The translations under genes were made by a program, and so were the position numbers. The notes beneath the pieces are model-generated. The model had not been told where the DNA came from and ran no database searches. It saw only the letters and a program-made list of their open reading frames with translations. A stretch of DNA of 64,000 nt from positions 208,175,942 through 208,239,941 of the forward strand of contig NC_133334.1 of NCBI RefSeq assembly GCF_042186555.1, given 5' to 3'. Numbering within the stretch: position 1 is the first letter of the stretch; each line of letters opens with the position of its first letter. This document shows, piece after piece, positions 11,691 to 23,197 of the stretch. Source of the DNA: Aquarana catesbeiana. Taxonomy: Eukaryota; Chordata; Amphibia; Anura; Ranidae.

Positions 11691-12639
11691 AAGGTGGGCG
11701 TTGCGGCCTGGCAAGGTCCCTGTCATCTTGGACAGTAAGCTGATGGTCTGACCTGGAAGGGCTAAAAATGGGAGAAGGTGACATTTAGGGGATCAGTCCA
11801 TCTGCACGTGGACCTAGCCCTCCCCTTCTCATGCCTCACATACCTAGAGCGTGAGAGCTGGCCGCATGGATGCGGTGATCTGTCCATGGCACCCTGGCGG
11901 ACGAATAGGAGGCGATCCTGCAGCTTTGTAGGAGCGCTCACACGTCCTGGTACAAAGGAGTACAAATAGCAGTGCAGCTTCCCCTTTAAGAGGCATCTTA
12001 GCCCCCCTTCCCTCTTTTACCATAGCCCCAGGCTGAAGCTAACCATGATCTGGGAACCTGGGGCCTGAGGAGCTGATGCAAGCTGCCTGTAGTAATTCTT
12101 AGAATGACAGGGCTCTCAGGGATTCAAGCATCCCTGCCGGAATGACATCACCGCTGTGCCTGGACTGTGTGGCAACCTGCCGTAGAGCGCCTGCACGGCC
12201 ACCGGGTCCCCTGCCACACCACGCATGGGTGAAACCAAGCCTCGGCTTCGTCCGAGGATCGCACATGCGCAGTAGCGAGCCGGAGCCGTGACCCGGAAGA
12301 GGGAGCCGAACCCTGGAACGCACTTGTGTTCCAGGCGCCATAGAAACAAAAAGAAAAACGAAGACAACAAGGCACATGAGGGAAAAATAAACAGGGAGCT
12401 TTTACATACAAAAACTGCTGCCATGGAGAATCTTCAGACATGCCAGTGGTTCCACCGAGCCTGGGCATACGAAGGCTGTCCCCACCACAGGACACAGGGG
12501 CCTGGAGCCACACACCCACCCATGGCTGGGCCCTCGGCTATCTTGAAACTGCCCGGCATCAACCTCCGCGATTAATTTTGGACATCCGTAAATGTAAGTG
12601 CATTGACTTGTAGGTTCAAATGAGGACAAAAAAGGAACG

Positions 12640-12744
12640 CAGTCTCTAGTGGTGAGCTCAAATTTATGGGAGTGGGGTCCTATAGCATTGGAGAGGAGGC
12701 GGGGTTAACCCACACGTAGTCTGCCATGGAGTCTGTCAGGAAAA
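12640..12744. repeat. DIRS inverted terminal repeat (5' side)
   Basis: Reverse complement of 8054-8159, ending CTGTCAGGAAAA at 12744. The homology carries on into the outer arm. Confidence 0.85.
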
Positions 12745-13629
12745 GAATGTTTACTGACAGATGTTTTGCAAAAAAAAGCAGTGACTTATATAAGAGAATT
12801 TGCTGGAGTGCTGTTTTGCTAACACTTGGTTTAAACTTTTGTTAAGAGAACTATGGCCCAACCTTTTTTGGTCTTAGTTCTCTTTTTGTTCACAAGATGA
12901 CATATAGTATGTTCTCCTGTGACAAAAAAAACTCATGTGCATTTGGCAGGCTATTGCCCACTATATCCTGACAGCGCAGAGCCGCAATACAGCCGGGACA
13001 GATCCCGACATACTGTCGAGGTCCATCCTGCCGCTTGATTGAAAGCTGGCTCTGCTTACTAGAGCCAGAGCCAGCTGTGCCCTCCCCATTTTTCCTCCTC
13101 CTTCTGTTCTTCCAGTCAGTGCTAGAGAATCGGAAGGAGGGGATCCCTGTGGGGGTGGCAAATTTACGCATGTGAAGTAAAACATGTACAATATCCACCA
13201 AATCTGCACAAACCGCGAACAAATGAATCTAGTTGTATGTAAGATTTAATAACGAGGTGTAAAGTCAGTGTGGTCTGACAACATACCACTCAATATCTCC
13301 GCAACCAAAGCGGTACAAACATTTATTTTTGCGGCACAAACACAGCACAAAGGAATGGCGTGTTAGTTTTTAAAATTCAGCAACATGGGGTGCAAAGTGG
13401 GCAGAGTTGCAGCAACTATAATGCACAAAATCTCCGCCAAAGCGGCAAACACGTTTATTTTTGCAGCACAAAGGAATGGCGTATTTGTTTTTAAAATTCA
13501 GCAACATGGGGTGCAAAGTGGGCGGGGTTTGCATTAAATTGAATGTTTAATATCTCAGAAACCGAACCAGTATAAACAAATGGTATATTTTTATTCGGGT
13601 TTTACAAACATGGAGTGCCAACTTCACAC
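12745..13629. repeat. Long inverted repeat, right arm (outside the DIRS core)
   Basis: Inverted copy of 7259-8053. It is about 90 bp longer because a block around 13340-13520 (AGCACAAAGGAATGGCGT to GGGGTGCAAAGTGGGC) is present twice in tandem. Beyond 13629 similarity fades, with a weak match (TATATTTATAAA) near 13670. Confidence 0.85.
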
Positions 13630-13783
13630 TGCTGATAATTTTTGGTGAAAGTTGTGTGAAAACCTTTTATAAATATACCCCATAGTGTTTTCTATATTAA
13701 AAAAAATAAATAAATAAAAAATAAAAAGGAAATTTGTTTAAACAAAAAAATAATATAAATAAAATTTAGAAGTAGATAATTAC

Positions 13784-13932
13784 CTGTGAATATTGCGATC
13801 TACTGACAAGTCAGCCTCGTAATAGCCATCTTTGCAATCCTTTCCAACCAGTTCATGAGGATGTGGTTTATGGGGGGCATCCTTGGTCACCAAGGATATC
13901 CTTATACGTGCTGGTCCTTGATAATTGTGTAC
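13784..13932 (-). CDS. RELA: RELA (NF-kB p65) exon, Rel homology domain part 2
   Basis: This 149 bp exon starts in phase 0 after ATATTTCAG and ends after CACAG, followed by GTAATT. It encodes [36 protein letters not shown] and YYEADLSVDRNIH. These correspond to the immunoglobulin-like N-terminal subdomain of the Rel homology region (human pattern [20 protein letters not shown]). p65 is the transactivating NF-kB subunit, dimerising with p50 or itself, held by I-kappa-B in the cytoplasm and binding kappa-B DNA in the nucleus. The exon ends two bases into a serine codon, so it needs a phase-2 partner downstream, not found to the left. No damage is seen. [8 protein letters not shown]-type residues favour RELA over REL. 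Confidence 0.93.
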
Positions 13933-14488
13933 CTGAAATATGAATTCATATGGAGTAAAATAACAGCAACCTACTAATACACAACTTAATGTCTTCCTGA
14001 CTAAAATGTCACAACTTGCTAGAATGACTAGGTCAAACTATAGCTATAGCAGCCGCTAGAAACAAACACAAGTAAAACCGTCAAGATGGTTGTACATCAA
14101 CATGGTAACATTCAGCTTTCCCTCACAGGGTTTGGATCTTTGCCGGTTCAGTAGGAACCAAACTAACTATGGATGACCTAAGTCACAACAATAAACAACC
14201 TGGCAGAATTTATGATTTCTTGGTCATTTTTCAGAGAATATGAATGATAGCACAAAAACATTTTTCACTCATGGTTAGTGTTTGGCTGAAGCCATTTAAT
14301 ATCACTCAACTGTTTACTCTTTTTAAATCATAATAGAAACTACCCAAATGACCCTGATCAAAAAGTTGACATACCCTGGTGATTTTGGCCTAATAACATG
14401 CACACAAGTTGACACAAAGGGGTTTGAATGGCTATTAAAAAGGTAACCATCCTCACCTGTGATCTGTTTGCTTGTATTGTATGTGTAT

Positions 14489-15139
14489 TAAAGGTCGACC
14501 GATATGGGTTTTTCTCTGGCCGATGCCGATATTTAGAAATCGCGGCTGCCGATAGCCGATATATGATGCCGATTTTTTTGGGCCAATATGTTAGGCCGAT
14601 TTTTTTTTCTTCCTTCATCTCATAAAATCTAACAGTTAGACCTTTAACACTGGAGCATTTTTCAGGTGCTTTTGGGCTAAAAAATAGCGCCTGTAAAGTG
14701 CCTTCAAAGCGGCTCCCCTGCAGTCTCAGTGCGATATCTCGAGTGCTTTCACACTGAGGCGATGCGCTGGCAGGATGTTAAAAAAAAAAAAAAAAAGTCC
14801 TGCAAGCAGCATCTTTGGAGCGGTGTATGCCGCTCCTCCACCACTCCTGCCCATTGAAATGAATGTGCACTGCTGCCGAAGCGCCTGCAAAGCGATTCGG
14901 CAGCGGCGCTTCACGCATTTCATCGACCGCTAGCTGGGTTATAAGCGCCCCGCTAGCAGCCGAATAGCGCTGCTAAAATGACGCTCCAGTGTGAAAGCAG
15001 CCTTAATTAATAAGTGATACAGAAAATTTCTTACATTTAAACATTAAACAAAACAAACCTCCAATCAGTTCACTTGTATGTATAATTTAGAAAAAAAAAA
15101 AAACTATATCTTAAATATTAAATATACAAAAACAGGACG

Positions 15140-15180
<41 letters not shown>

Positions 15181-15760
15181 GCTTTAGTTTTTTTTTTAAT
15201 TCATTAGTGTATTCCAAAAAAATAGCATTTGAAAGACCGCTGCGCAAATACCATGTGACATAAAATATTGCAACAACTGCTATTTTATTCCCTAGGGTCT
15301 CTGCTAATAAAAAAAAAACACACACATACATACATACATATATATACACACACATATATCTCTATCTATATATCTATCATTTTTGGGGGTTCTAAGTGAT
15401 TTTCTAGCGGAAAATACAGGATTTTTACTAAGCAACAAGTATCAGAAAAGATTTAGTCTTTAAATGGTTAAACTGAGAACTCCTACACACAGAGTTCAGT
15501 TCACTGATAAGTTGAAACATTGTATCTCTTCTTGGTTCTTTTATCAGACTTGGCAGGCTGCCCAGAGAGGACAAACAAGTCGCTCCACAGAAGACTTCAG
15601 GCAACTTGCATTGACTTCTTTTACAGATGTCATTTGCAAGTCACGCTGAAGTTTTAATCAGCCTTTTTTATCAGCACAATCATCCGATGCCAATTGATAA
15701 AAAAAAAAAGGCCAAATATCGGCCGATATATCAGCCAGCCGATATATTGGTCAACCTCTA
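14489..15760. mobile_element. hAT-type non-autonomous element inside Tc1 copy 1
   Basis: Ends are TAAAGGTCGACCGATAT and, inverted, TAGAGGTTGACCAATATAT. The flanking 8 bp ATGTGTAT (14481-14488 and 15761-15768) is identical, the hAT signature. There is no coding region. It contains another miniature element (14641-15004), an A-tract of about 37 bases at 15140-15176, and a reversed copy of the GGGTCTCTGCTAA module (about 15225-15300) that also occurs in other elements here. Confidence 0.88.
14641..15004. mobile_element. TTCACACTGG-type miniature element inside the hAT element
   Basis: Left end CTTTAACACTGGAGC, right end GCTCCAGTGTGAAAGCAG. Internal CGCTAGCAGCCGAATAGCG and CGGCAGCGGCGC blocks match the copies at about 20080-20408 and 21052-21381. 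Confidence 0.75.
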
Positions 15761-15857
15761 ATGTGTATGTGTGTGTAAGGTCAATGAGTTTCTGGACTCC
15801 TGACAGACCTTTGCATCTTTCATCCAGTGCTGCACTGACGTTTCTGGATTCTGATTC

Positions 15858-16548
15858 ATGGGGAAAGCAAAAGAATTGTCAAAGGATCTGCGGGAAAAGG
15901 TAGTTGAACTGTATAAAACAGGAAAGGAATATAAAAAGATATCCAAGGAATTGGGAATGCCAATCAGCAGTGTTGAAATTAATCAAGAAGGGGAAAATGA
16001 GGGGTTCTGTTGAAACCAAACCACGATCAGGTAGACCAACTAAAATTTTAGCCAAAACTGCCAGGAAAATTGTTCGGGATGCAAAGAAAAATGGATCGCT
16101 GATGTTTTGAGGATGTGTGAGCTACAAAAAGGCACAGGAAATTTGGTCAAAATTGATGGCTAGATGAATGCAGTAGGTTATCAAAAAATACTGGATGAAC
16201 ATTTGCATTCATCAGCTAGGAAGCTGCGCATGGGACGTACTCGGACATTCCAACATGACAATGATCCAAAACACAAGGCCAAGTCGACCTGTCATTGGCT
16301 ACAGCAGAATAAAGTGAAGGTTCTGGAGTGGCCATCTCAGTCTCATGACCTCAATATCATTGAGCCACTCTGGGGAGATCTCAAAACATGCAGTTCATGG
16401 AAGACAGCCCAAGAATTTACAGGAACTGGAGGCTTTTTGCCAAGAGGAACGGGCAGCTTTACCATCTGAGAAGATAAAGAGCCTCATCCACAAATACCAC
16501 AAAAGACTTCAAGCTGTCATTGATGTTAAAGGGGGCAATACACTGTAA
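15858..16548 (+). pseudogene. Tc1 transposase, internally deleted
   Basis: The start MGKAKELSKDLREKVVELYK gives the paired-like helix-turn-helix DNA-binding domain. The frame shifts after about 45 codons, then SGRPTKILAKTARKIV follows. The sequence then jumps from DAKKN directly into the late catalytic domain, so the segment with the first catalytic aspartate (expected in WSDET) is missing. The rest has QHDNDPKHKAKS (second aspartate) and NIIEPLWGD (glutamate) of the DD34E triad. Several stops remain. A functional enzyme would cut and paste the element at TA sites. Confidence 0.88.
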
Positions 16549-16734
16549 ACTTTTGATCAGGGTCATTTGGGTAGTTTCTGTTGCGATTACGATTTAAAAA
16601 GAGTAAATAGTTGATTGATAATAAATGGCTTCAGCCAAAGACTAACCATGAGTGAAAGAAAAGTTTGTGTTATTCAAATTCTCTGAAAAATGGCCAAGAA
16701 ATCACAAATATGTAAACTTATGAGCACAACTGTA

Positions 16735-17345
16735 CATCAAGAGTAGTTAATCTGTATAGGACTGGAAAAGGGCTACAAAGCAATCTCAACAGTTAGACGA
16801 ATTGTCTATAAATGGAGACAGTTTAAGCTACTCTTCTAGAAGTGTGTGCCCAGCCAAAATGACTCCCAAAAAGGTACAACCCAGAATGCTCAATAGAGGT
16901 AAAGAACCCAGGCATGAAAGCAAAAGGCTTAAAAGAGGTGATAAAACAAAACACCACACACGCATTACTGCGCTCCTGAAGTTTGCCAAAGATCACCTTG
17001 GTACACCTCAAAAAAGTGCTGGGGAAATGTTTTGTGGACTGATGAAACACAAGTTGAATTGTTCAGGGACAATGCTCCACACTATGGCACAAAAAAGGCA
17101 TAGCTTACCATCAAAGTCATCATCCCAACAGTGAAGTATGGTGGGACATCATGATTTGGGCTTGCTTCACTGTCTCAGGGCCTGGACCCCTTGCCATCAT
17201 TGAGGGGAAATGAATTACCAGGTTTGCCAAAATATCAAACAGGATAATGCCAGGGTGGCTGCCCTTCTACCTGAAGCTTAGAAGTTGGGTGATTCGGCAG
17301 GACAGTAACCCCAAGCATCAAAGTAAATCCTCCAGACTGGCTTCA
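16735..17345 (+). pseudogene. Transposase fragment of a second Tc1 family
   Basis: Abutting the right end of Tc1 copy 1, this stretch translates in mixed frames to Tc1-like pieces: GKGLQSNLNS near 16765, WTDETQVELF at about 17035-17065 (first catalytic aspartate), SEVWWDIMIWACF near 17130-17165 and RQDSNPKHQSKSS near 17300-17330 (second aspartate). Many stops and frameshifts are present and no terminal repeats were identified. It differs from the copy 1 family. Confidence 0.7.
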
Positions 17346-20079
17346 GAAAAAGAAAATGCAGCGTCAGACAGATGAAGCTTGTAGGGAAAGAACCTGTCTG
17401 GGGGGATAGAAAAAAGAAAGACTTCTAGTAGTCCAAAACGATCAGTTCGCTGACCCATCTGTCCATAATGTGAATTCAGGGATCTGTAAACCAATCCAGT
17501 CACCCCCCCCCCCGTGAGACGAATAGCTGGGGGGTAAACTTTCATGCTGTAGTAGATTTCTCTGCAGGCTTAATTTATTCTGCCAAGATCATTTTGAACC
17601 AAAGAAAGAGGACTTGAAGGATTTTGTACCAAAGCACCATAAGGTCAAAAAAGCAGTTTGGGAGTGCAAAGAAAAAAGGAAATGTCCCATTTATAGTGGG
17701 GTAACATACTTTTTTCAAGTGGAAGAGAGAAAGTGCTCTAACCGCCTATGAGGTTTTTGATATCGTACAGTGCTGTGCCAAGCGAGCTATTCCCTTTAAA
17801 ATGGAAAATGCACCAAAGTTTTCTTGGAGCCAATCAATTGGCCAAACACTTGAGCCCAAACAAACAGTATGCAAAGAAAAACCACAGAATGAAAATGCAG
17901 AGATGCATTTAGTGATGCATTGCACACACACATACACACACACACACACACACATTTAAAGCCCATGAACCAAGTGACTGCCCAGTTGAACAAAAACAGT
18001 AGACAATTGTTAATATTCAACTCCAATGCAAAAGTATTGCCCACTCTGAGCATCTGTTGACACTAAGCCTGTGGTTAAAACAGATCAAAGGCGCAATCAA
18101 TGACAGTGTACATGGACCTTGTCTTTGTGCAGATTGGATATGGGTTGAGTCCGTGACCAGGAAAGATGTCCATTTTTAATGCTGCTCCTCCTCAAAAGCA
18201 TAACAAACGAAGATGTGCTTAGGAAATGTAAAGGCCTAGGCTGGGTGCTCTTATTCATTGTAAATTAATTTGCCAAAGAAGGCATAAGGAAAAATCTTAG
18301 CAAACCATTGTGGCTTGCGCATACCAAAGGGAATCAAAGCCTCTGACTAGGCACTTTGAGAAACCCATTTTGCACATGAATTTCTCTTGTAAGTCAAGGA
18401 AAAAGCCTTATCCTTACTGTCGGAATGGATTCTGTACCAACAAGTCTGACAGATGACGTGTGATCTGTAGGAGCAGACCCGGAGAGGAAAGTGGCAAACC
18501 CGCTGAAAGAAAACTCAGTGTCACACAGAGCATGCAGGCTCCAAAACAGTGGAACAATCCGCCCACTGGTAGATTCTGACATGTTCATGGTTCAGATTGA
18601 GCCCAGTGCTGCCACAGAGGGAAGGTGACCCAAGCAGGATGTGCTCCCCTAGATGCAATAGTGTTAAACATGCCACTCAATGTCTCAACTTCATGCCAAA
18701 ATCTGTGACCACACACAGGCAATAGCCAGCTTAGAGCATCCCACAAAGGGGTGCATCCCCAAAACGCATAACCATGCCCCCTCTTCCCATCTTGCCATAC
18801 TCCTGCATCTCCGGCTCTGCTCTTGGTTTGAGACTGATGGTGCACTCTACGCTGGCTCCTGCTGAAGGTTCCTGGTTATAACTGCTTCCTGCTCTGGCTC
18901 TATGATCTCCAGCCACGCTTCCACCACGTGCTCTGCATATATAGCCCAACTGCTTCCAGGCATCACTCTGCTCTATCCAGCTGCTGCCCTGCCAAGCTAT
19001 GCAGATACCAGAGGACTAGTAATGATATTATACAATGTGAGTGCAATTGTAACTTTCTATGGTTTCAAATAAATCTACACTTAGATGGCGGTGCCCACGG
19101 TTTTTGTTTTGAGGAAGCACAAAGGAGGCTGTTTTAGCAAGCACAGGCACGAGTTCTGTGGATTAAGAAGCCCAGGAATGCAGATGACCACAGAGGGGAC
19201 AGCCGAATAGGAGCCAAAAGCTGAAGTTGGTTCCTCACAGTCAGCCAAACATAGCCTCAGGAGGGGGGGAAAAAAAAAAAAAATATATATGGGTACCCGT
19301 AGACCACTCAAGTCCAGTTCAGAGAACAAGGGGGACAAGGAGGGTCTCCATATGCACCAATCTAGGCAAGTCCCATTAGGGGTACAATTTCCTGCAACAG
19401 GCCACCTCCAGTCACAACGGGGACACTGACAGATCAACCAGTGGTCAGTTATTAGTGTCCCTCATGAGACCTCACAGGCTGCCTAGGAACTAGGATAAGG
19501 CTGTCACAAATGAACCCCCCCCCCCCATACACACACAGGCATGGATCTGCATGCACTCAATTGGGGAACTGAGGGGACTTCAAGTATCAAACTCTCGACT
19601 TTTTTTTTTAACGCAGAAGAAACGCTTTAAATAATTGTCAGGTCCTGGGGAACCCCTAAATCACTCTGGGTCAGTGGGAAAAATGGACCAGTCAAGTGGC
19701 ATTGGACTGGGAACCATGCGGGCACTTTCAAATGACAGGGCAATCCGTCACAGCCCAAAAGGACCCTTATCAACCTCTGTAGGAAGGCTCCACAGAAGCC
19801 TGATTGAGAATGGCCGATTTAGAACATCCAGCCTATCAATCAGCCTGTAGCTGACTTTAGGTCTAAAAGACCAAAGCATCAAAAAGAAAATCCCCAAAAA
19901 AAAAAATAAATAAATAAATAAAAAAGGAGCCAAGGTCCTTACTCCTTGAGGCTGGGCAAAAAAGAAAACAAAAAAAAAAAAAACAAACCACACAAGGTAG
20001 CGTACTCTAGCAGAGAGGATTGACTGACTGTGCTTTGTTTTTTGTGCCTAGCATTCTAATCCTGCATTTGAAACCTGGG
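17346..20079. other. Intronic sequence with microsatellites, no gene recognised
   Basis: A (CA)n run lies at 17923-17954, an A-tract at 19269-19283, a C-run at 19515-19526 and A-rich tracts at 19896-19985. The part around 18840-19080 has a TATATA box-like stretch and AATAAA near 19067 and could be an old LTR, but I find no paired ends or target duplication. Confidence 0.35.
17923..17954. repeat. (CA)n microsatellite
   Basis: Sixteen or so CA dinucleotides with one TA interruption. Confidence 0.9.
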
Positions 20080-20408
20080 CTATTTTGCGGCACTTTTCGG
20101 CCCCTAGCGGGGTGCTTTTAACCACCGCTAACGGCCAAAAAAGGGTTAAATGCACCACCAAAGCGCTGCTGCAGCGGCGCTTTGCCTGCTCTTCGGCAGC
20201 GCTGCCTATTGATTTAAAAGGGCAGGGGCGCTGTAGGAGTGGCATATACACCGCCTCAAAGATGCGGCTTGCAGGACTTTTTTTGGCGTCCTGCCAGTGC
20301 ACCGCTCCAGTGTGAAAGCATTCGGGCTTTCACACTGGAGTGAGGACAGAGGCTCTTTGCAGGCGCCATTTTTAGCACCTGTAAAGCGCTTGAGTGTGAA
20401 AGCAGCCT
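20080..20408. mobile_element. TTCACACTGG-type miniature element, copy
   Basis: The right edge GTGTGAAAGCAGCCTA matches the copy ending at 15004. It has an internal palindrome CTCCAGTGTGAAAGC / GCTTTCACACTGGAG at 20305-20340 and GCGGCGCTTTGCCTG-type blocks. The left edge is uncertain. Confidence 0.65.
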
Positions 20409-21051
20409 AAAACACAATGGTCAGATGTTCAAGCTCTAAAAACGGAGTCCTTCAATGAATACAAGAGAAATAACTGCTGATGTTCCAGAAATACGGTAGG
20501 TTCCTACCTTCCTTTTTGACATAACACAACTTTGAACTTCTAACATGCAGTGTTAGCCAAGCCCACTTCATTTGATGAAAAAAGATGGTGTTCTTTATAA
20601 TTTAACATCATTAATGTCTAGTGTGCAAATAACCTTACTGGTAAAACTGCATTTTGGACCTCCCCGTTGCTCTTTCGTGTAAAAATTAAAATTCCAAATT
20701 AAGGCCCATAGGACATGCCTGGTCTCTCACAGAGGTAGCCCCACTGCACAGAAATGTTTTGGAACAAGCCCCATTTAGGTCATTTAAGTGTTAAGTGCAA
20801 TATTTCTAATATAGAATAAGCAAACCACTGGTATATTTGTTACAGAAGGAAAAAAAAAAAAAAAAAAAAACTCAAGCACTTAAGGCCTAATGCACACTGT
20901 GCATTTAGCCACTGTGCATGAGGCTCTGGCGTTTAACTGGATGGACGGCAGAGGTATACCATGTCCAGCACCCCACTGGAAGCCTGCCAAACAGAGTGAC
21001 AGGTACTGCAGCTGGTCAGGGCTGGGCAGCACACCTAGCAGTATGTACATT
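20409..21051. other. Intronic sequence, nothing recognised
   Basis: AT-rich, with an A-tract at 20850-20869. No ends of known elements or exon-like frames. Confidence 0.4.
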
Positions 21052-21381
21052 TAGGCTACTTTCACACTGGGGCGGGGGCTTTACCGCTGTAATAGCGGCA
21101 TGCTTTTAACCCCCCCGCTAGCGGCCGAATAAAGGGTTAATAGCTCCCGCAAAGCCCTTTGCAGGTGCTTTGGCAGCGGCGCCCATCGATTCCAATGGAA
21201 GGGACGTTGGAGAAGGTGTGCATTCACCGCTCCCGTACCGCCCGAAAGATGCTGCTTGCAGGACTTTTTCTAACATCCTGCAAGCGCATCGCTCCAGTGT
21301 GAAAGCACTCGGGATCACACCCTGGGGCTGCAGGGGAGGCGCTTTTCAGCCCAAAAAACGCCCCAGTGTGAAAGGGGTCTT
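21052..21381. mobile_element. TTCACACTGG-type miniature element, complete copy
   Basis: Terminal inverted repeats GGCTACTTTCACACTGGGGC and, reversed at the right end, TAAGACCCCTTTCACACTGG. About 330 bp, no coding capacity. Internal CTAGCGGCCGAATAAAGGG and GCTTGCAGGACTTTTT recur in the copies at 14641-15004 and 20080-20408. The superfamily is not certain. Confidence 0.75.
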
Positions 21382-21632
21382 AGGGCAGTATGCACTCAGG
21401 CACCAATGCCCAGAAGGCAAAGTAGTATTTAGCATCAGTATCTTTAGATGTGATATATACGGTTTGCTTCCAATGTGGCAAGCGTGGAATGATTTTAATG
21501 AAATACTGGAAGTGGGTTTTCTGACACTTTAATAGCACATAAAAGACATGGTTCTGTCATATTGTGTGTGGAAATTTCAATTATGGACAGTATGTTAGAC
21601 TCTACCACTCCCACTAGATAATCAGCGCCTAC

Positions 21633-23189
21633 TAGAGCTGCACGATTCTGGCCAAAATGAGAATCATGATTTTTTTTTTGCTTAGAATAAAGATTACAAT
21701 TCTCTCAAGATTCTCGTGGCATAACAATCTTTCATATTATACAAAAAAACTGGGCAAACTTTACTGTTTAATGAATTAAAAAAACAAAAAAGAGGAGGAA
21801 GAGGAAGAGGAAGAGGAAGAGGAGGAAGAAGAGGAAGAGGAGGAGAATTTAGTCTATAACTGCTTGCCACCCACGTAAGGTCGTATAATGTTGCAGAATT
21901 TGAGCGGTGATATTTGAATGATGCCTGCAGCTACAGGCATCATTCAGATATAGTCTTTTAGAGCTGGTGATTCCCTTCACCATAAGAACGATCACAGTGG
22001 CTGTTCAGCTGCTTGATCATTCTTAGGGGCAGCGGGAGAGGACCCCCCGCCACCCTCCAGTGCTTCTCCCGGCTCGCCCCTGCCATCGGCGAATTGGAAA
22101 AGGAACCGACCGGCCCTGGGTGCTGACCATAGAGATTTCTGGTGGGTCAGATGGTCTCCAGAGTCTCTGATCCTTTGGAGGCCAGGCACTAGGTTATGAC
22201 ATCACGCCCGGCCTCTGAAAAAATGCTGCCGCCTCAGCTGGGAAGCTGAGATTTTCTTATTTTTTTTTCTATATTTCCGGCTTCCCAGCCTAGAGGTGAG
22301 ATCTGGGGACTTATTGACCCAGATCTCACTGTAAATAGGACCTGTCAAGCACTATTCCTATTTTGATGTTTACATTCCTTGTAATAGGGATAAGGAAAAA
22401 AAAAAAAAAAAAAAAAGGAAAAATAAGTAAAATGAAACAAAAAAATAAATAAAAATTAAATCGCCCCTGTCCCCGCGTGCTCGCTCACAAAGCAAACGCA
22501 TACGTCGCACCCACATATCTAAAACGGCGTTCAAACCACACGTGCGGTATCGCCGCAAATGAACATGTAACCTGTAAAAAAAATTGAAAGCATTGCTATA
22601 AGGATTTTTGAGTATTGAAGTTTGCCACCATTCCACGAGCGTGTGCAATTTTGAAGCGTGACATTTACACAGCTTAACATCATCTTTCACATTATATAAG
22701 GAAAAAAAAAAAAATACTGGGCTAACTTTACGGTTTTGTTTTTTTTTTTTTAAATGAAAAACAAAAAAAAAAAAAAAAACACAACACTTGAAAAATTGCT
22801 GCGCAAATACTGTGCGAGATAAAAAGTTGCAACGACCACCATCTTTTTCTCTAGGGTCTCTGCTAAAAAAACATAATAGGGGTTTTGTGTAATTTTTTAG
22901 CCAAAAATTCCGTCATTTTTTACATGTAGGAGAGAAATGTCAGAATTGGCCCGGGTAGTAAGTGGTTAAACTGCCCTCATTTCAAAGTTCATTCCTTTGA
23001 TCTACAGAACAAAATGTTACAATGTTTATAGTTAGCTCTGCAGCTGAGGAATGTTGTGAGACTTGGCAGACTTTTTTTTTTTTTTTGACAGCTGTAGTCT
23101 TGAGCAGAGAAATCTCTGCATAGAAAACGGAAAATGCTTAATGCTTTGTTAAGATCGCAATCTCAATTCTTAATGATTAATTAGTTCTA
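21633..23189. mobile_element. hAT-type element with nested TTAA element
   Basis: Ends TAGAGCTGCACGATTCTGGC and CTTAATGATTAATTAGTTCTA. The 8 bp GCGCCTAC is identical on both sides (21625-21632, 23190-23197). Most of the interior is a second element (about 21856-22969). A purine GAGGAA run lies at 21793-21845. A fragment of the same family's left end is inverted at about 36340-36413. Confidence 0.85.
21856..22969. mobile_element. TTAA-type element (family B) nested in the hAT element
   Basis: The right end AAGTGGTTAA has TTAA at 22966-22969; the left end TATAACTGCTTGCC is a decayed counterpart. The interior carries the TGCGCAAATACTGTG and CTAGGGTCTCTGCTAA module shared with 26613-27690 and others. 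Non-coding. TTAA flanks suggest a piggyBac-like mover, by inference. Confidence 0.65.
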
Positions 23190-23197
23190 GCGCCTAC

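Larger units (their letters stand above)
8054..12744 (-). mobile_element. DIRS-type tyrosine-recombinase retrotransposon, decayed
   Basis: The minus strand carries, in order, gag remnants (about 10400-11690), reverse transcriptase connection/RNase H (9875-10400) and tyrosine recombinase (8299-9060). Next comes a candidate internal complementary region (8160-8295), all inside inverted terminal repeats that start TTTTCCTGACAGACTCCATG (8054 forward; 12744 reversed). Gag, RT-RNase H, recombinase and ICR next to the 3' repeat is the DIRS layout. In the family, circular DNA is made by way of the ICR and integrated by the recombinase without target duplication. About 600 bp of unrelated sequence interrupts it at 9190-9810. 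Confidence 0.9.
14180..16732 (+). mobile_element. Tc1/mariner element, copy 1, broken and interrupted
   Basis: The right inverted repeat (about 16555-16732) ends TTATGAGCACAACTG followed by TA. The left repeat (about 14180-14380) has its outer tip degraded but keeps TGGCAGAATTTATGATTTC and GACCCTGATCAAAAAG. A fused transposase remnant lies at 15858-16548. An hAT-type element with a perfect 8 bp duplication sits at 14489-15760, between the left repeat and the transposase. Copy 2 of the same family is at 43515-50552. Confidence 0.88.

Noticed and set aside
18840..19080. Possible LTR with TATA-like and AATAAA signals
   Set aside because: No TG...CA boundaries or target duplication could be matched, unlike 31506-31914.
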